From Mayamaea pseudoterrestris (lineage: Eukaryota > Bacillariophyta > Bacillariophyceae > Sellaphorales > Sellaphoraceae), in NCBI GenBank assembly GCA_027923505.1, contig BROI01000001.1, positions 962,501 through 1,026,500 on the forward strand: a DNA stretch of 64,000 bases. Reading direction: 5' to 3'. Made by a program: the position numbers and the translations under genes. The notes beneath the pieces were generated by a model. The model was not told the DNA's origin, ran no database searches, and was given only the letters and a program-made list of their open reading frames with translations. The stretch's first letter is position 1; every line of letters begins with the position of its first letter. Below are positions 20,493 through 31,792 of the stretch, in pieces.

Positions 20493-22397
20493 TTACCAAA
20501 ACGAACTTCGTCCGTTATCGATAGGTGGCTTGTCCCTGCATGGGATCTTGGATGGTTTGTCACGGTAATGACATGCAACCAGCGGCTCCGATGAACAACA
20601 ATGGCTAAAAACATCGTCCACGCCACCACCAATCTCATCCGCTCTCTTGCCATTGCATTGCTCATTCAGATGCCAGTGTCCAAGTTGTTGCATAAACTTC
20701 AATTTGTTATCCTTGTTCTTGGTCCAACTCATGTGAAAGATGAAGGGGTTTACCGAGCCATCGCCTTGTAGCATCTGCTTCATGTAAGCGTGATTACGAT
20801 GAAAGTGATAGCCACCGGGGAACAAACCGCCTTCCTCTTGATGAACCCCAAACACCTTGACCTTTAAACCTCTCCAGTTCGCATGCTCCACCAACACGGA
20901 AGTCAAAACACCTTGATGACTCCCGCTCGCTAATATTAGATCGCCCATGCGTAAAAACACACTGAAAAAGTACTGCGTCCTCGGATTGTTTCGGACGAAG
21001 TAAAAACCACTGTTGGGACTGAACGGCGCGTATCGAGCTGATCGCGCGCCGTCGTCTTGAAAATACATGTCAAAGTCGCCTGCCGCGTCTGAATGAAAAA
21101 AGTCCAGCGGATTGCGGTACCAGTAAATGTCCAAATCCTGAAATAGTAGGTCGTAACCCAGTAGATTGATCAAATGAACGCAATATACCTTGCTCATCAT
21201 CATGCTGGCAAAATGCTTGTCGCCATAGACGCGAGCAGCCACCTTGGGCATTTCTCCAAAGGCTTGGTCAACAAAAAACGAATGAATCCCCAGTGAGACT
21301 GCCAAGTCATGCGTTTCTATATCAGTGGCGAATAGTAAAACGTGGCTAATGTCCAAATGACGCGACCGGGCGGCGCAAACGAAATTGGCGAGAAGACTTG
21401 CCTGTCCCCAGTTGCTGGTCATGACAATAACAGTATTTCCGCCAACCCCAGCAGCTTTTGCAGCAATTGGTTTAAGGCGTGCAATAGTGTCATCCAACGA
21501 CGCCAAGTATTTTGTCAAAACATCCCAATAGTTAGTCACTTGCTTTGCAGTCGGCAATTTGGCCACTTTTCCATTGTTCTTTTGGCCGCGAGGCACCAAT
21601 CGCAGCGCCTCTTCATCAGACGCCCCCTTGTTTCCCTTTTCGGGTAGACGCATGTACTTGTCAACGGTATAACTCTCCCACTGACCTAATATTGCAAGAC
21701 ATTCTTTATCCTTTTTTGGTTGCTGAAGAATCAAGCGTACAGTGTGGCAGTGGGCCGTGGCATCAGATGCTGAATACAGTGGAACGGTTGATGTAGTTGA
21801 TTCGTTCTTCCATGGTTTGGCAGTCGGCAAAGCAGCCTTGTTGCTGTAAAGCACGAGTACGTCTTGGTTGCTTGACGTGGTCTTGTCCAGCGGAACGCCA
21901 AGATTTAAGAGTTGGGTAAAGGCATCGCGCTTGACGCGAGCCATGCCGTTTAGAAATAGACCAACCGTGTCAATTGGTAGCGAGTCTTGCAAATTGCTTC
22001 GTATAGTCGACGCTGCACCCACTTTGCTGGAGAACAAGCCCAATGGACCGTTCCTTGAACCTTGTGTATCAATGGATTGGACGGATCGAGCAGTTGATGC
22101 TGACGTTTCCAGCATGGCATGAGGTGAGAGCATAAGTGATTCGTCGTGTCCCGAAGTTGTATGATGATACAAATAACCAAGATTAAAGGCCACCAGGGCT
22201 ATTGACAAATGCGACAAGACTGATAGTATGCTGCATGGCAAAGAGCGATTTGCTGAAGATTGCTGTCGCCGAGGTGACATGCTTGTAGGTTGTTGAGGAT
22301 GGCTTGCTGCACCATTGCTCGAAAGGAGGTGTTGCGGTCGTGAGGAGCTGCTGCCCGGATGATGCGCAGAAGAAGCGTTTACTGGAGACACCATCAT
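20493..22397 (-). CDS. GT77-type nucleotide-diphospho-sugar transferase, type II membrane protein
   Basis: 634 residues in one exon. A Ser/Pro-rich cytosolic tail is followed by one membrane helix at about residues 53-76, the layout of a Golgi glycosyltransferase. The catalytic domain (about 310-620) has a TSNWGQASLLANFVC strand, a LLFATD..THDLA block and the DLD motif at 421-423 in LLFQDLDIYWYRNP, which binds the metal and sugar nucleotide. This arrangement matches the PF03407 family, including plant RRA, XEG113 and RGXT arabinosyl and xylosyltransferases. It is likely to act on a cell-wall or secreted glycan, but the sugar donor cannot be read from sequence. The stem (80-300) shows no homology that I recognise. 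Confidence 0.85.
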   Translation of the reverse strand: MMVSPVNASSAHHPGSSSSRPQHLLSSNGAASHPQQPTSMSPRRQQSSANRSLPCSILSVLSHLSIALVAFNLGYLYHHTTSGHDESLMLSPHAMLETSASTARSVQSIDTQGSRNGPLGLFSSKVGAASTIRSNLQDSLPIDTVGLFLNGMARVKRDAFTQLLNLGVPLDKTTSSNQDVLVLYSNKAALPTAKPWKNESTTSTVPLYSASDATAHCHTVRLILQQPKKDKECLAILGQWESYTVDKYMRLPEKGNKGASDEEALRLVPRGQKNNGKVAKLPTAKQVTNYWDVLTKYLASLDDTIARLKPIAAKAAGVGGNTVIVMTSNWGQASLLANFVCAARSRHLDISHVLLFATDIETHDLAVSLGIHSFFVDQAFGEMPKVAARVYGDKHFASMMMSKVYCVHLINLLGYDLLFQDLDIYWYRNPLDFFHSDAAGDFDMYFQDDGARSARYAPFSPNSGFYFVRNNPRTQYFFSVFLRMGDLILASGSHQGVLTSVLVEHANWRGLKVKVFGVHQEEGGLFPGGYHFHRNHAYMKQMLQGDGSVNPFIFHMSWTKNKDNKLKFMQQLGHWHLNEQCNGKRADEIGGGVDDVFSHCCSSEPLVACHYRDKPSKIPCRDKPPIDNGRSSFW

Positions 22398-22855
22398 TAA
22401 TCTTTACTATATACGAGTCTCTATCAGCAGTGATGGGCTTCTAAATATGCATTTTTCTTGCAGTGGGCCTTCATTTTTGTTTGGCCATGGTGAAGGCGAG
22501 GCGTTGAGAATTTCCTACCGTTTGATAACCGGAGCGACAAAGAGTGACACTAGAGGAGAAGGAACGCGGGGTTCCGTAGTTTGGCCATCCACCATGGCGC
22601 TTACGATGCCACAATGAACGATACACTTAATCGAATAGCAAGCTATATTAAACGCGACATGCAGCAATGTGTTAATATCCATGAACTACACTCAGCTTAA
22701 TAATTATAACGCGTATGCATTATGCTAGCATGTACAATAAGCAGGAACAATGAAATAGAAGTGGCATGACCACTAGCTGATTGGCAACATCATAGTTGCT
22801 GCGACCTATATTGAGCGTAGCGCCAAAAATGTACCGCAACTAGACCGACAATTGA
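22398..22855. other. Intergenic
   Basis: About 460 AT-richer bases between two minus-strand genes, holding the GT77 promoter and the 3' end of the CRAL-TRIO-bZIP gene. No gene or repeat seen. Confidence 0.5.
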
Positions 22856-25800
22856 TCATCTTGGTTGTTGCTGCTGGGGTCCTTGCCCGTTGTACCATGA
22901 TCCATTTACCAAGTTGGAAATGAAGTTTTGCTGCTGTTGCTGCGCCTGTTGTTGCTGCTGCTGTCTTTGCTGATGATGCTGGTAGTCCAAAGTGTTGGCA
23001 GGATACGCACCAGACGACGAATATGCTGGTGGGGGATGGCGCAGACCCAACTGCTGTTGGCCAAGGGCCAGCAAGTGGCGCTCTTGAGCTTGCTGCAAAG
23101 CAAGGGTGCTGGCCAGCTGCTGTCGATTCTCGAGCGACAAGGAAAAAGAATTAGGCTCGACCAATCCAGTGGCATTTTCAAAATTGCTGTTAGAAGGTGC
23201 CAATAAAAAGTTCTGCAGGTTAATGTGCTGGCCGTTCGATCGCGAGTTCTTGTTCAGAAGCAACTGCAAGCCCCAATTGCTCGACCCGTCGTAATCGTTG
23301 CCCTGCGGTGAAGCATTCATTCGAGCTGCACCACCTTCAGAGATTGCGTCCAATGGAGTCTCGACTTTCGCTTCAATCTTGGCCACTTCCAGCTTGGCCG
23401 ATGACAACAATCCGTCAAGTCGCGTATTCTGCGAACGCAATCTAGCATTTTCATCCTGCAGTTCGGCAACTTGCTCGGCAAAAACTTCCATTTCAATCTT
23501 TTCGCGCTCGCGACGACGTCGGGCATGTAGTACATTCATACGTCGCTTCCTTTCAGTCTTTTCCTCGTCCACCATTTCCGACAATGCCTTGGCATGGTAA
23601 TTCGGAATATTTGGATTATCGTGATCCTTAGACGCAGGCGGCAAATCCCATTCGTAACGAAGCCTCGCTTCCTGCCATTTTGAGAACTCTTCAAAACCCC
23701 AAGTTCCACCGAGACACTTGGGAACTATATTACTAGGAATGTCATACATCAGTAGTTTCTTCACAATGTCTTCCTTCGTCTCACCCACATGGACGTGCGA
23801 CCGCTTCTTCAATCCTCCAATAAGCCTGAACAAGACAGGAAGCATTGTCTCCATAAAAGACTTTTTCTCCGAGACGGTAGGCACGTTGCAAATGTGCATT
23901 GCGTAGGTACGTGTTGGCATGGCTTCCGCTATAAGTCGTTCAGCGTCAGAAACGACCGTGTCCAAAACAGGTTTACCCATTGCCGTTATAAGTTGGTAGC
24001 CATCCAACTGCGAATTCTCATTCTCTGATAGCATGGTCCAGAAATAAAACAAAGCGCGAAGACGTGGGTCACGCAAATGACTTGTTCGTCGCGATGAGTC
24101 GTGGTAAATAACTGAACGCCCTTGTAGATCCAGTCCCAAAAGCGCAAAGAATCCTGAATTGATAAAAGCCACGTCGTCGCGCGACAAAGCTCCTTCTCCG
24201 GTTTGATTCAGTGGCAAAAAGGCACTCTCGCCGAACACGTTTTTGCGTTCCTTCCAATAAAGGGCTAACCGCTTGGCTGCTGCCCAAGCATTATATCTCT
24301 CAACGCGTAGAAACCGAATCAAAGGCGTCTCCTTCTCTACAAGCTCCGGAATCTCGAGTCTGGCTTGAAGCAATACTGCTTTATCGTCGTCGGGGAGCAA
24401 GTCAATGGCTGCTTCCATTTCCTCAAGTCCCCTCTTAATTATTGAGGGTGTCTCGACCCAAGCACCGGATTCTTCGTACTCGTAGAGCACCGCGTTTGAT
24501 GGAGCATTGTCCCTGCGTGGCCGCTTATTAGAGCCCTCACCATTTCCGCTTGGGCTGTCGCGCTTCCTATCCTCTTGTCGGTTGTTCTCAGCTTGCAGCT
24601 CCGACACAAATTCGCTATCGATGATTCGTCGCTCGTCCTTAAACTTGCGAAAGTACTCATCGTCAAGACTACCTCCAATGGAATCTGGAAGTTTCTCCTT
24701 CCAAAATCCATACATACGAAGGCGTGAAAGCATTTCTTGTGGCGAATTTGTGACATGAATCATAAGCTGCGGTCCATTGACTTGCGTGATAAACTTAATG
24801 AGGATTTGAAAAATGGACACAAAGAAATTATTCGAGTCTTCAGTCTCGGCGGGCTTGATACAAACAAAATGAGCCTTATTCCACCGCAAGGGGAAGACGT
24901 GGACAAGCATGTGCAATCCGCGAGACATGCTCCCAGACAAATGTTCACTGCCGACCATTGGATGAATGGTAACCAGACTGTCGGTCTGACTTTTCGGATT
25001 CTCCAAAGCAATGCGTATAACGTAGAAAAAAGCCGCTAGTCGATCTTCCTCGGCAACGTTTGCCCACCCTTCCCCATAACCGACCGCCGAGTTGATACAG
25101 ACGACTGACCGTCCCTCATCATCAACGGGAAGGGATTCAAAACATCGCACATCAATTAGCTTTTGTGCATTTTTCGGCAAAGTGTCATATGTCAGTGGAA
25201 CAAAAGCTTTGTCTCCAAAAATCGACTTTCGCTCCTTCCAGTAAGCAACAAGCCGACGAGCTGCTGCCCATGGATTGTACTTTTCAGTCCGCAAAAACAA
25301 AATCGGATTCGATTCGGCGGCAACCAATGCAGGGCTCAGCGCCTTAGCATTGTAATAATCTACCTTGTCTATGTCAGGAATGACACTCAAAGCATCTTCA
25401 AGCTGCAAAAGTGCTTCCTTCTCGACTGCTTCGTTGACGCTAACCCCATTGTTGCGACTTATCCTACCCGACATCGCCTCTCCCAGCTTCATTAATGCGG
25501 CTGTATTCTGTCGAGCTCTGTCCCGATCATTTTCGCTAGAGCTAGACATCGAGGATGAACGTTTGCGAATATCCTCCGGCGTTGCTATAAGGCCATGCGT
25601 TTGCAAAAAGCCGTGCGAATCCCACAAACCTCCACATGACGGCGGACATGCCTCCTTTCGCATTCCATACTTTTGCAATTGAGCAAGAATCTCTTCCTTT
25701 GATTCACCAAAGATTGGTATCGACGCTTTTCCGAAAAAGGTTGATGTCACCTGAACCGCACTGGGCATGACACTGTGAATAAAATCATACTTCGAGTCGT

Positions 25801-26561
25801 CATCAATCGCCTGCACTGAATACACAGACTTGATCTTAAGCGGACAAGCCTTGACAAAAATTTCAAATGGCAGAGGAGAGAATCGATTTACATCTCGCTC
25901 TCGCATCATCAAAAGTATGACCACGCCATTCGTTTGCGCCTTGACATTGCGGCAAAGAATGTGTGAAAGAAAAAAGGACGACCGCATACGGTGCGGCAAC
26001 AAAAAGTCCTTGGCGTCGGATAGCTCGGCAATCTTGGCCGCGTCGGAGAACAAAACCTGAAAGAGAGCAGAGATAATTGGTTGAGTCACGCGAAAAATGC
26101 ATGTGAGTCGTTCCAGTTGATACAATATCATGTCAACTTACCGGACAGCCTTGTTCATCCTCCGGCAAAACGACACGAAAACCCGACTGTAGCAAATGCA
26201 CATCGTCCATATCAAGCGCGTAGTTTCCATCGGTTGCTGTAATTGCAAGAAACGCTCGTTCCTCAAAACATTCCTTTCTCATTTTCCAGTAAAGCGCCAG
26301 CCGAAAGGCTGCAGGCCAGGGCGAAAAGTCTTCGCACCGCAAAAATTGAATTGGATCACTCTCAGACTGAACCAAGTCAGGACATTTGCGCCAAGCTTCA
26401 ATCAGTGCTGATTTTATTTCCGGAGGTATCTGATCAATCGCATCCTTCAATCCAAAGTAGGCTGCTCGATGCTGCTCCAAGCTCTCGCCGTCGTGAAGTT
26501 GGGTCGTGCTCGCAAGGCGACTTTCGATCCATTCCGGATTCATAAACGACGAGAGCGGCAT
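22856..26561 (-). CDS. Triple CRAL-TRIO (Sec14-like) protein fused to a bZIP domain
   Basis: Two exons, 26561-26142 and 26056-22856, joined in phase 0 (intron 85 bases, GTAAGT...TTTCAG), give 1206 residues. Three tandem units each start with FLR.E.(Y/F)..W.AA.RL..YWK.R (about residues 73, 394 and 722) and end with a P-x-x-x/GG motif like the end of the Sec14 lipid-binding fold. The intron lies inside unit 1, and splicing is needed to complete it. After unit 3 comes a basic region RRMNVLHARRRRERE (N981, R989 in the bZIP spacing N-x7-R). Heptads follow with F999, L1006, L1013 and L1020 and Asn at an 'a' position. The last 160 or so residues are Gln-rich. This suggests a transcription factor with lipid- or ligand-binding modules. 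No membrane helix or targeting peptide is seen. The function is inferred; domains are seen by motif only. Confidence 0.85.
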
Positions 26562-27092
26562 GACGATAGTTTCGGCTCAAACTGCTACAAGTACAATCCC
26601 TTGACAGGAAGTCTCCTTCCTTGATTTTGCAAGGAGGCAAGCAAACGAGAAATGGTTAATAAATGAGCAGCCGCGGTCTAGTGCGAAACTGACTGGTGAT
26701 GATGGAATGGGCGGAGCAATCGCGAACACTCTTTACCCGTTCCATAACTGTCGAGAGGTCTGCGCATAAATTGCCGCATGTCCATCACGTGTCAAAAGGG
26801 CCATGGCCGGCCAGCTCGATTACTCAGCAATTTCATGATTAGTGTGGTGTGAATAGTACACATTAGCTACCCAGATGTTACGAGGTCACAGTATATCTAC
26901 CGGCATTTTTATGCGTCGCTATGAACAGCGAGTATCTTGTTCTATCACAGCAGAAGAACGAATTCCATCGGCATGTAACTCAGTCGGAACGTTCACCGCC
27001 AAGTAGTTATTGGAGCTATCGGTAATAATGCCGACGAGAAGGGATGCAGACTAGCAAGCCCACCGGTAGACTTTTGCAGTGTCGCGCTTGAT
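26562..27092. other. Intergenic
   Basis: About 530 bases between two minus-strand genes. I see no coding region, RNA gene or repeat. Confidence 0.5.
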
Positions 27093-29614
27093 CTACGCGA
27101 CTGGGTCAGCATTTTCAAGCTCTTCCGCCAGCTCCATCCATCGAAGCTCCTTTGCTTTAATTTCAATGTTTAAAGTCGCTAGCTCTTCTGTCAAATCCGC
27201 CAAAACGGACCAACCTTCCGCACTACTGTCGTCAATCTTCTTCTGCACCTTGGCAGCCTTTATCATAAGCCTGGCAACTTGCTTTTCCAAATTGTCAACT
27301 TCCTTCTTGGCCTGTCGAAGAGCGTTACGTTGCTGGTTGCGTGCCGCCTTGTCGTCGCGATAGTCAGCGGACTTGTCCGTCGTCAAATCAGCTTGATCGC
27401 TAGCGACGCCAGACTGCCGCGATATACTGTCATTTTCAATGTCAATCAAAGTGGACGCATACTCTGATAGCGTGCCGATAAAGTCCTTAATTTCGCCAGC
27501 TCCTTCAAAAATGAACAAGTGATCCGTCACCTTGTCGGCAAATGCGCGATCATGACTTACCAGCAAAAGGACGCCATCAAATTCCTGGAGAAAGGATTCA
27601 AGCGCCGAAAGCGTGTCTAAATCGCAATCGACACTGGGTTCGTCCATGATAAAAAAATTTGGCTTCTTGCTAAAGACTGACAGCATTTGCAGTCGCCGTT
27701 TCTCTCCGCCTAAAACCGTCATATATACATATGAGAACAGACGACGCAGCAAACACATATGTACTGTACCGTGTCACGAGCATGCGACTTACCAGAGAGG
27801 ACCGATACTCGATCATTCCACCGTTGGCGCGAGAACTCAAAACGTTGAAGTAGCTTTCTTGCATCATCAGCGGCGGTGGCCGTGTAACTATCCGTCGCCG
27901 ACTGTACCTTCTCCATGACGAACTCTAGCACAGTCTGCTGAGGATGATCGATTGAAATGCCCATTTGATCGTAGAGACCCAGCACAACTGTATCACCCAT
28001 TTCGATTGCTCCACTATCAGGTGGTTGTTGACCTGTTATGACCCTCACAAGTGTCGTCTTTCCTAGATTGTAAACCGATAATCATGAACACTTCCGATGA
28101 GAACCTTTTTATCTTGAACGCAATGCGATGACGCGCAAAGACACACTTTAAGACATCGTAATTGCCGCATATCACGTACCTACACCATTCGCTCCGCTTA
28201 GACAAATGCGATCTCCTCTGCAGAAGTCATACGAAAAGTCATTCAACATTGCACGATCACCAAACGTCAGATTGACATTCCGCATCGACAATATTTTGCT
28301 ACCAAGTCGTTGCTTGCCATTGCTGTCGATGCTTAATGATGGATCCAGTGGTTTTGGTTTCGTGGCTTGCTGTAGTTTGTAAAATGCATCAATCCGAGCT
28401 TTCGCCTTGGTTTGTCGAGCCTGTGGCTGGCGTCGCATCCAATCGAGCTCTACCCTGTATTTGGCCTTGACAGCCTGCGCTGCCGCAGACTCTAGAGCGA
28501 GTCGATCCTGTTTGCCCTGCAAATAGTCGGCATACTTGCCCATGTACTCGTATACCTGTCCGTTGTCCAACTCCAAAATGCGATCACAGACTTCATCCAA
28601 AAAGATGCGGTCATGAGTGACCATGAGAATCGTCAGTTTCTTTTGTTCCGACGTGAGCAAATCCGACAACCATTGGACACCTGCCAAACTGAGAAAATTG
28701 GTCGGCTCATCTAACGCCAAAACGTCAGGATCTTGTACCAAAGCCGCGGCAAGAGCCACTCGCTTCACTTCGCCGCCAGAAAGCTGTGACAACTTTGAAT
28801 CACGCAAATACCAGACTCGTAGCTTGTCAGCAACCATTTCAGCGCGCGTCAAAACTTGCCAGCCATTGCACCGATCCATGTCAGCGCAAGCTTCGGTAAA
28901 GCTAGTAGGGTCCAACTCGGCATGGGCCGATGCAAGCCTGTAGCGACGCACGACGGAAAATACATTGTTGCTGTTGCCGCCATTTCTGTCAGCTGCAGCG
29001 TCATCTATAAGACTTCCCGTCATTCCAAAGAGGGCATCACCAACAGTGAGGTCAGCAGCGTGCACCAATGGCTCTTGCTCCACATAGGCAACACGCGCTG
29101 TCCGTGACAAACTGACAGTCCCCGCGTACGGAACATCGAATGGCGCATGCCCTCCATCTTTCACACATTGATCAGCCAGTATCTTCAAAAAAGTGCTTTT
29201 TCCCGCGCCATTGCGACCAACCAACGCGACCTTGGCGCCTCGTTGCAAAACGTAGGAAACGTCCTTGAGTTGCCAATTTTCGCCGCCGTCGTGAGAGCAA
29301 GAGAGATTCTCGATACTCAAGACAGGAGGCTGAGATGATGGCAGAGTGGATGAAGATATAGATGATGGTGACGAGGAAGAAGAGGCTGCTGATAGAATAG
29401 TAGAAGTTGATGAATGTGTAGGAGTCAATGAAGAATGTGATCCTGCCGATCGAACAGTTGGTGATAGATGATGGCGTCGTTTTCTAGCCAGCGAAAATGA
29501 CGGAAAGACAGTAAATGCTGAGACAGACAAGTCATTTCGTTGTATCAGTAGCGAATTGATCAAACCGATGGCTGAAATAAGCAGCCATCTTGTACGTCGA
29601 AGGGGCAGTCTCAT
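27093..29614 (-). CDS. Plastid-targeted ABC-F ATPase, Uup-like
   Basis: Three exons (29614-28180, 28062-27793, 27709-27093; introns 117 and 83 bases) give 773 residues. The N terminus has a signal-like helix and VSAFTV at 31-36, a variant of the diatom plastid motif. Two ATPase domains follow with no membrane domain. The first has Walker A GRNGAGKST (133-141), signature LSGGE and Walker B DEPTNFLS (usually DEPTNHLD). The second has GANGVGKTT, LSGGEKRR and MDEPSVDCDLDTL, then LLLVSHDRAF. The linker between domains is basic and helical, and the C-terminal 90 residues form a coiled coil as in Uup. ABC-F proteins act on ribosomes. Uup-like members help ribosome assembly or rescue, here probably in the plastid. 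Intron 1 splits the second Walker A and intron 2 splits the second signature motif. Confidence 0.9.
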
Positions 29615-29833
29615 GGTGCAGAATGTGAATGAACGAGAGATTACACTTTGATGGTGGCGCGCCTGCGCGGTTATTGACGTCATCATCGTCGCTCCGTTAC
29701 TGCGGCTAGCCCCTGCTATCTACCGGTAGTTCACGGGTTCAATCTGCTTGATACTTGTAGGAAGAATTGGTGTAGATATAGCTATTCGCGCTACTGGATA
29801 TTGCTCCTACCTGCTTTCCTGACCGCTTGTTCG

Positions 29834-31537
29834 TTACAGGTTTGCCAACTTTGTAATAACCAGCACCCAAGCGTGTTGGCAAGGAATATCGCTTGGAGTC
29901 AGCAGTGGCAGCGCAATGTCCATGCCAGATAATGGATCGAAAACTCCTTGATTGCGAAGCTGATAAGATATAGCCTTAATTCGACGGTTAATCTTCGCTG
30001 ATGTAGCATTTCCTGTCGTCTGAATATCGCCTCTCGCGTTGCCCCACCCCATGAGTCGAACCTTCGTTTCACTCGTCGGCACCGGACACTCCAATCGTAA
30101 AATATTGTCCTGCGGCCACTTGGTCATGATGACATGAAGCTGCTTGCGGTCCTTGCTCGTCGTATAGTAGGCGACGGTTTCGTTGCTGCCCCCGTCGATA
30201 CTGTGATCCGTTTCATTTTGGCAAACTTTCCACGGACGGCTCTTGTAAATGGCGTCACCATTTACCTTGAGCCACTCGCCCATGCCAAGTAGACGATCCG
30301 CAAAGATTGGCGCAATTGTTCCGTCGGCGCTGGGTCCTACGTTGAGCAGCAAGTTTCCATTTTTGCTTACGACTTGAGCAAGACTATCAACGAGCTCCTT
30401 GGTCGTCATGTAGTCACTAATTGAAGCCTTACGATTGAAGCCCCAGCTGTTCTTGTCAATGGTCATGGCCTGTGTAATGAGCGGAATAACCAAAAATGAG
30501 CGAAACCGGACAATGGAGCCGCCATTCACCCAGCAACGTGATAGCCTTTCAACATAAATACTGTATACGTACATCCTCCCACTTGGTTTGCATTAATGCG
30601 TCCGGCTGGTACCGATCCGTACAAGTCAAGAAACCTCCATGTTTACATAAGGTGTTGTTGCCCCAGCGATCGTTCCAAATCACCTTATCTCGCACGCTAC
30701 TCTTGGTCGACAACCACGTTAAGAACTCGCGAGCCTTCCAGTAGGTACTGGTCGTCTCCCACTCCCCGTCGCTCCAAATGACGGATGGCTCATAGCGATT
30801 GACAATGTCATAGAGCTCCTTCATTGACTTGCTCGTGACAAAATCGTCTGTTTGATAGTCGTTTTCCTTGTCCTGCAGGTACATTGGATTGAACCACTCA
30901 TACAAGGAGTGATATATTCCAAACTCGATTGGCTTGTTGGTATGCGGCGACGTTGCATTTTTGACTGCGACTGCCAATTCTCCGAGCAAGTCACGACGCG
31001 GTCCAACGTCCACCGAGTTCCAGTTCCACGTGGTTGGCACGGAAGCGCTCGAGTTCCAATTGCAAAAGCCTTCGTGGTGCTTGCTGGTGAAAACAACGTA
31101 CTGGGCGCCGGCTTGAGCAAATAGCGAGGCCCAGTCTTGGGGATTGTAGAATTCTGCTTTGAAGCGATGAACATAGTTTTGGTATACGAATCCAGGTGGC
31201 TCAGTGGCGTTGATAAAGTCATCAAATTCCTGTGATCAAAAATGAAGTGAAGTGAAATGAGCAACTGGCAACATGGACATGGACATGACTAATATATACT
31301 CGCCTTCCAATGCCATCCGTGCCAATACTCCCAAAACCATTCCGTTTTGAAGGCTGGAACACTAAAGACGCCCCAGTGAATGAAAATGCCAAACTTGGCG
31401 TCGTCGTACCATTCCGGAAGTGGACGGGCGTCGAGTTCAGCCCAAGACAAGACGTCGTCTTTGCTGGTGGCTTTCAAGGATGCAGCTGCAGCAATAGACG
31501 CAAGAGCTGCGAGTGCAGTCAAGTATCGTTTAGTCAT
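29834..31537 (-). CDS. Alpha-L-fucosidase, glycoside hydrolase family 29
   Basis: Three exons (31537-31304, 31229-30573, 30469-29834) join in phase 0 to give 508 residues. The chosen start ([12 protein letters not shown]) opens a signal peptide. The GH29 core is easily followed: [50 protein letters not shown], then VIWSDGEWE, whose Asp is the family's catalytic nucleophile, and [18 protein letters not shown] and a C-terminal beta domain follow. Length and order match animal lysosomal fucosidase. It removes terminal alpha-fucose from glycans in a lysosome-like compartment or outside the cell. The first intron begins with GC rather than GT (AAG|GCGAGT), and family alignment requires this junction. 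Confidence 0.94.
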
Positions 31538-31792
31538 GGTGCTTGGAACGGGTCTTGTTGCACTGAGAGCCAAATCGATTCATCATGGAGATGATCAGTG
31601 ACGAGGAAAGATCTTGATCTCGTTCCAACAAAATGTCTGTCCGGTACTCATTTAAAACCGGTACGACGTACGATTCAGACGACCGAACGCCGAGCTTCAT
31701 TTTGATGATCGTCACCATGGCTGATGAAGGAGTCGCTCCATGACTATAGTACATACATTAGCTCTCTCCAGACATTGAAAATTCTATAAAGC

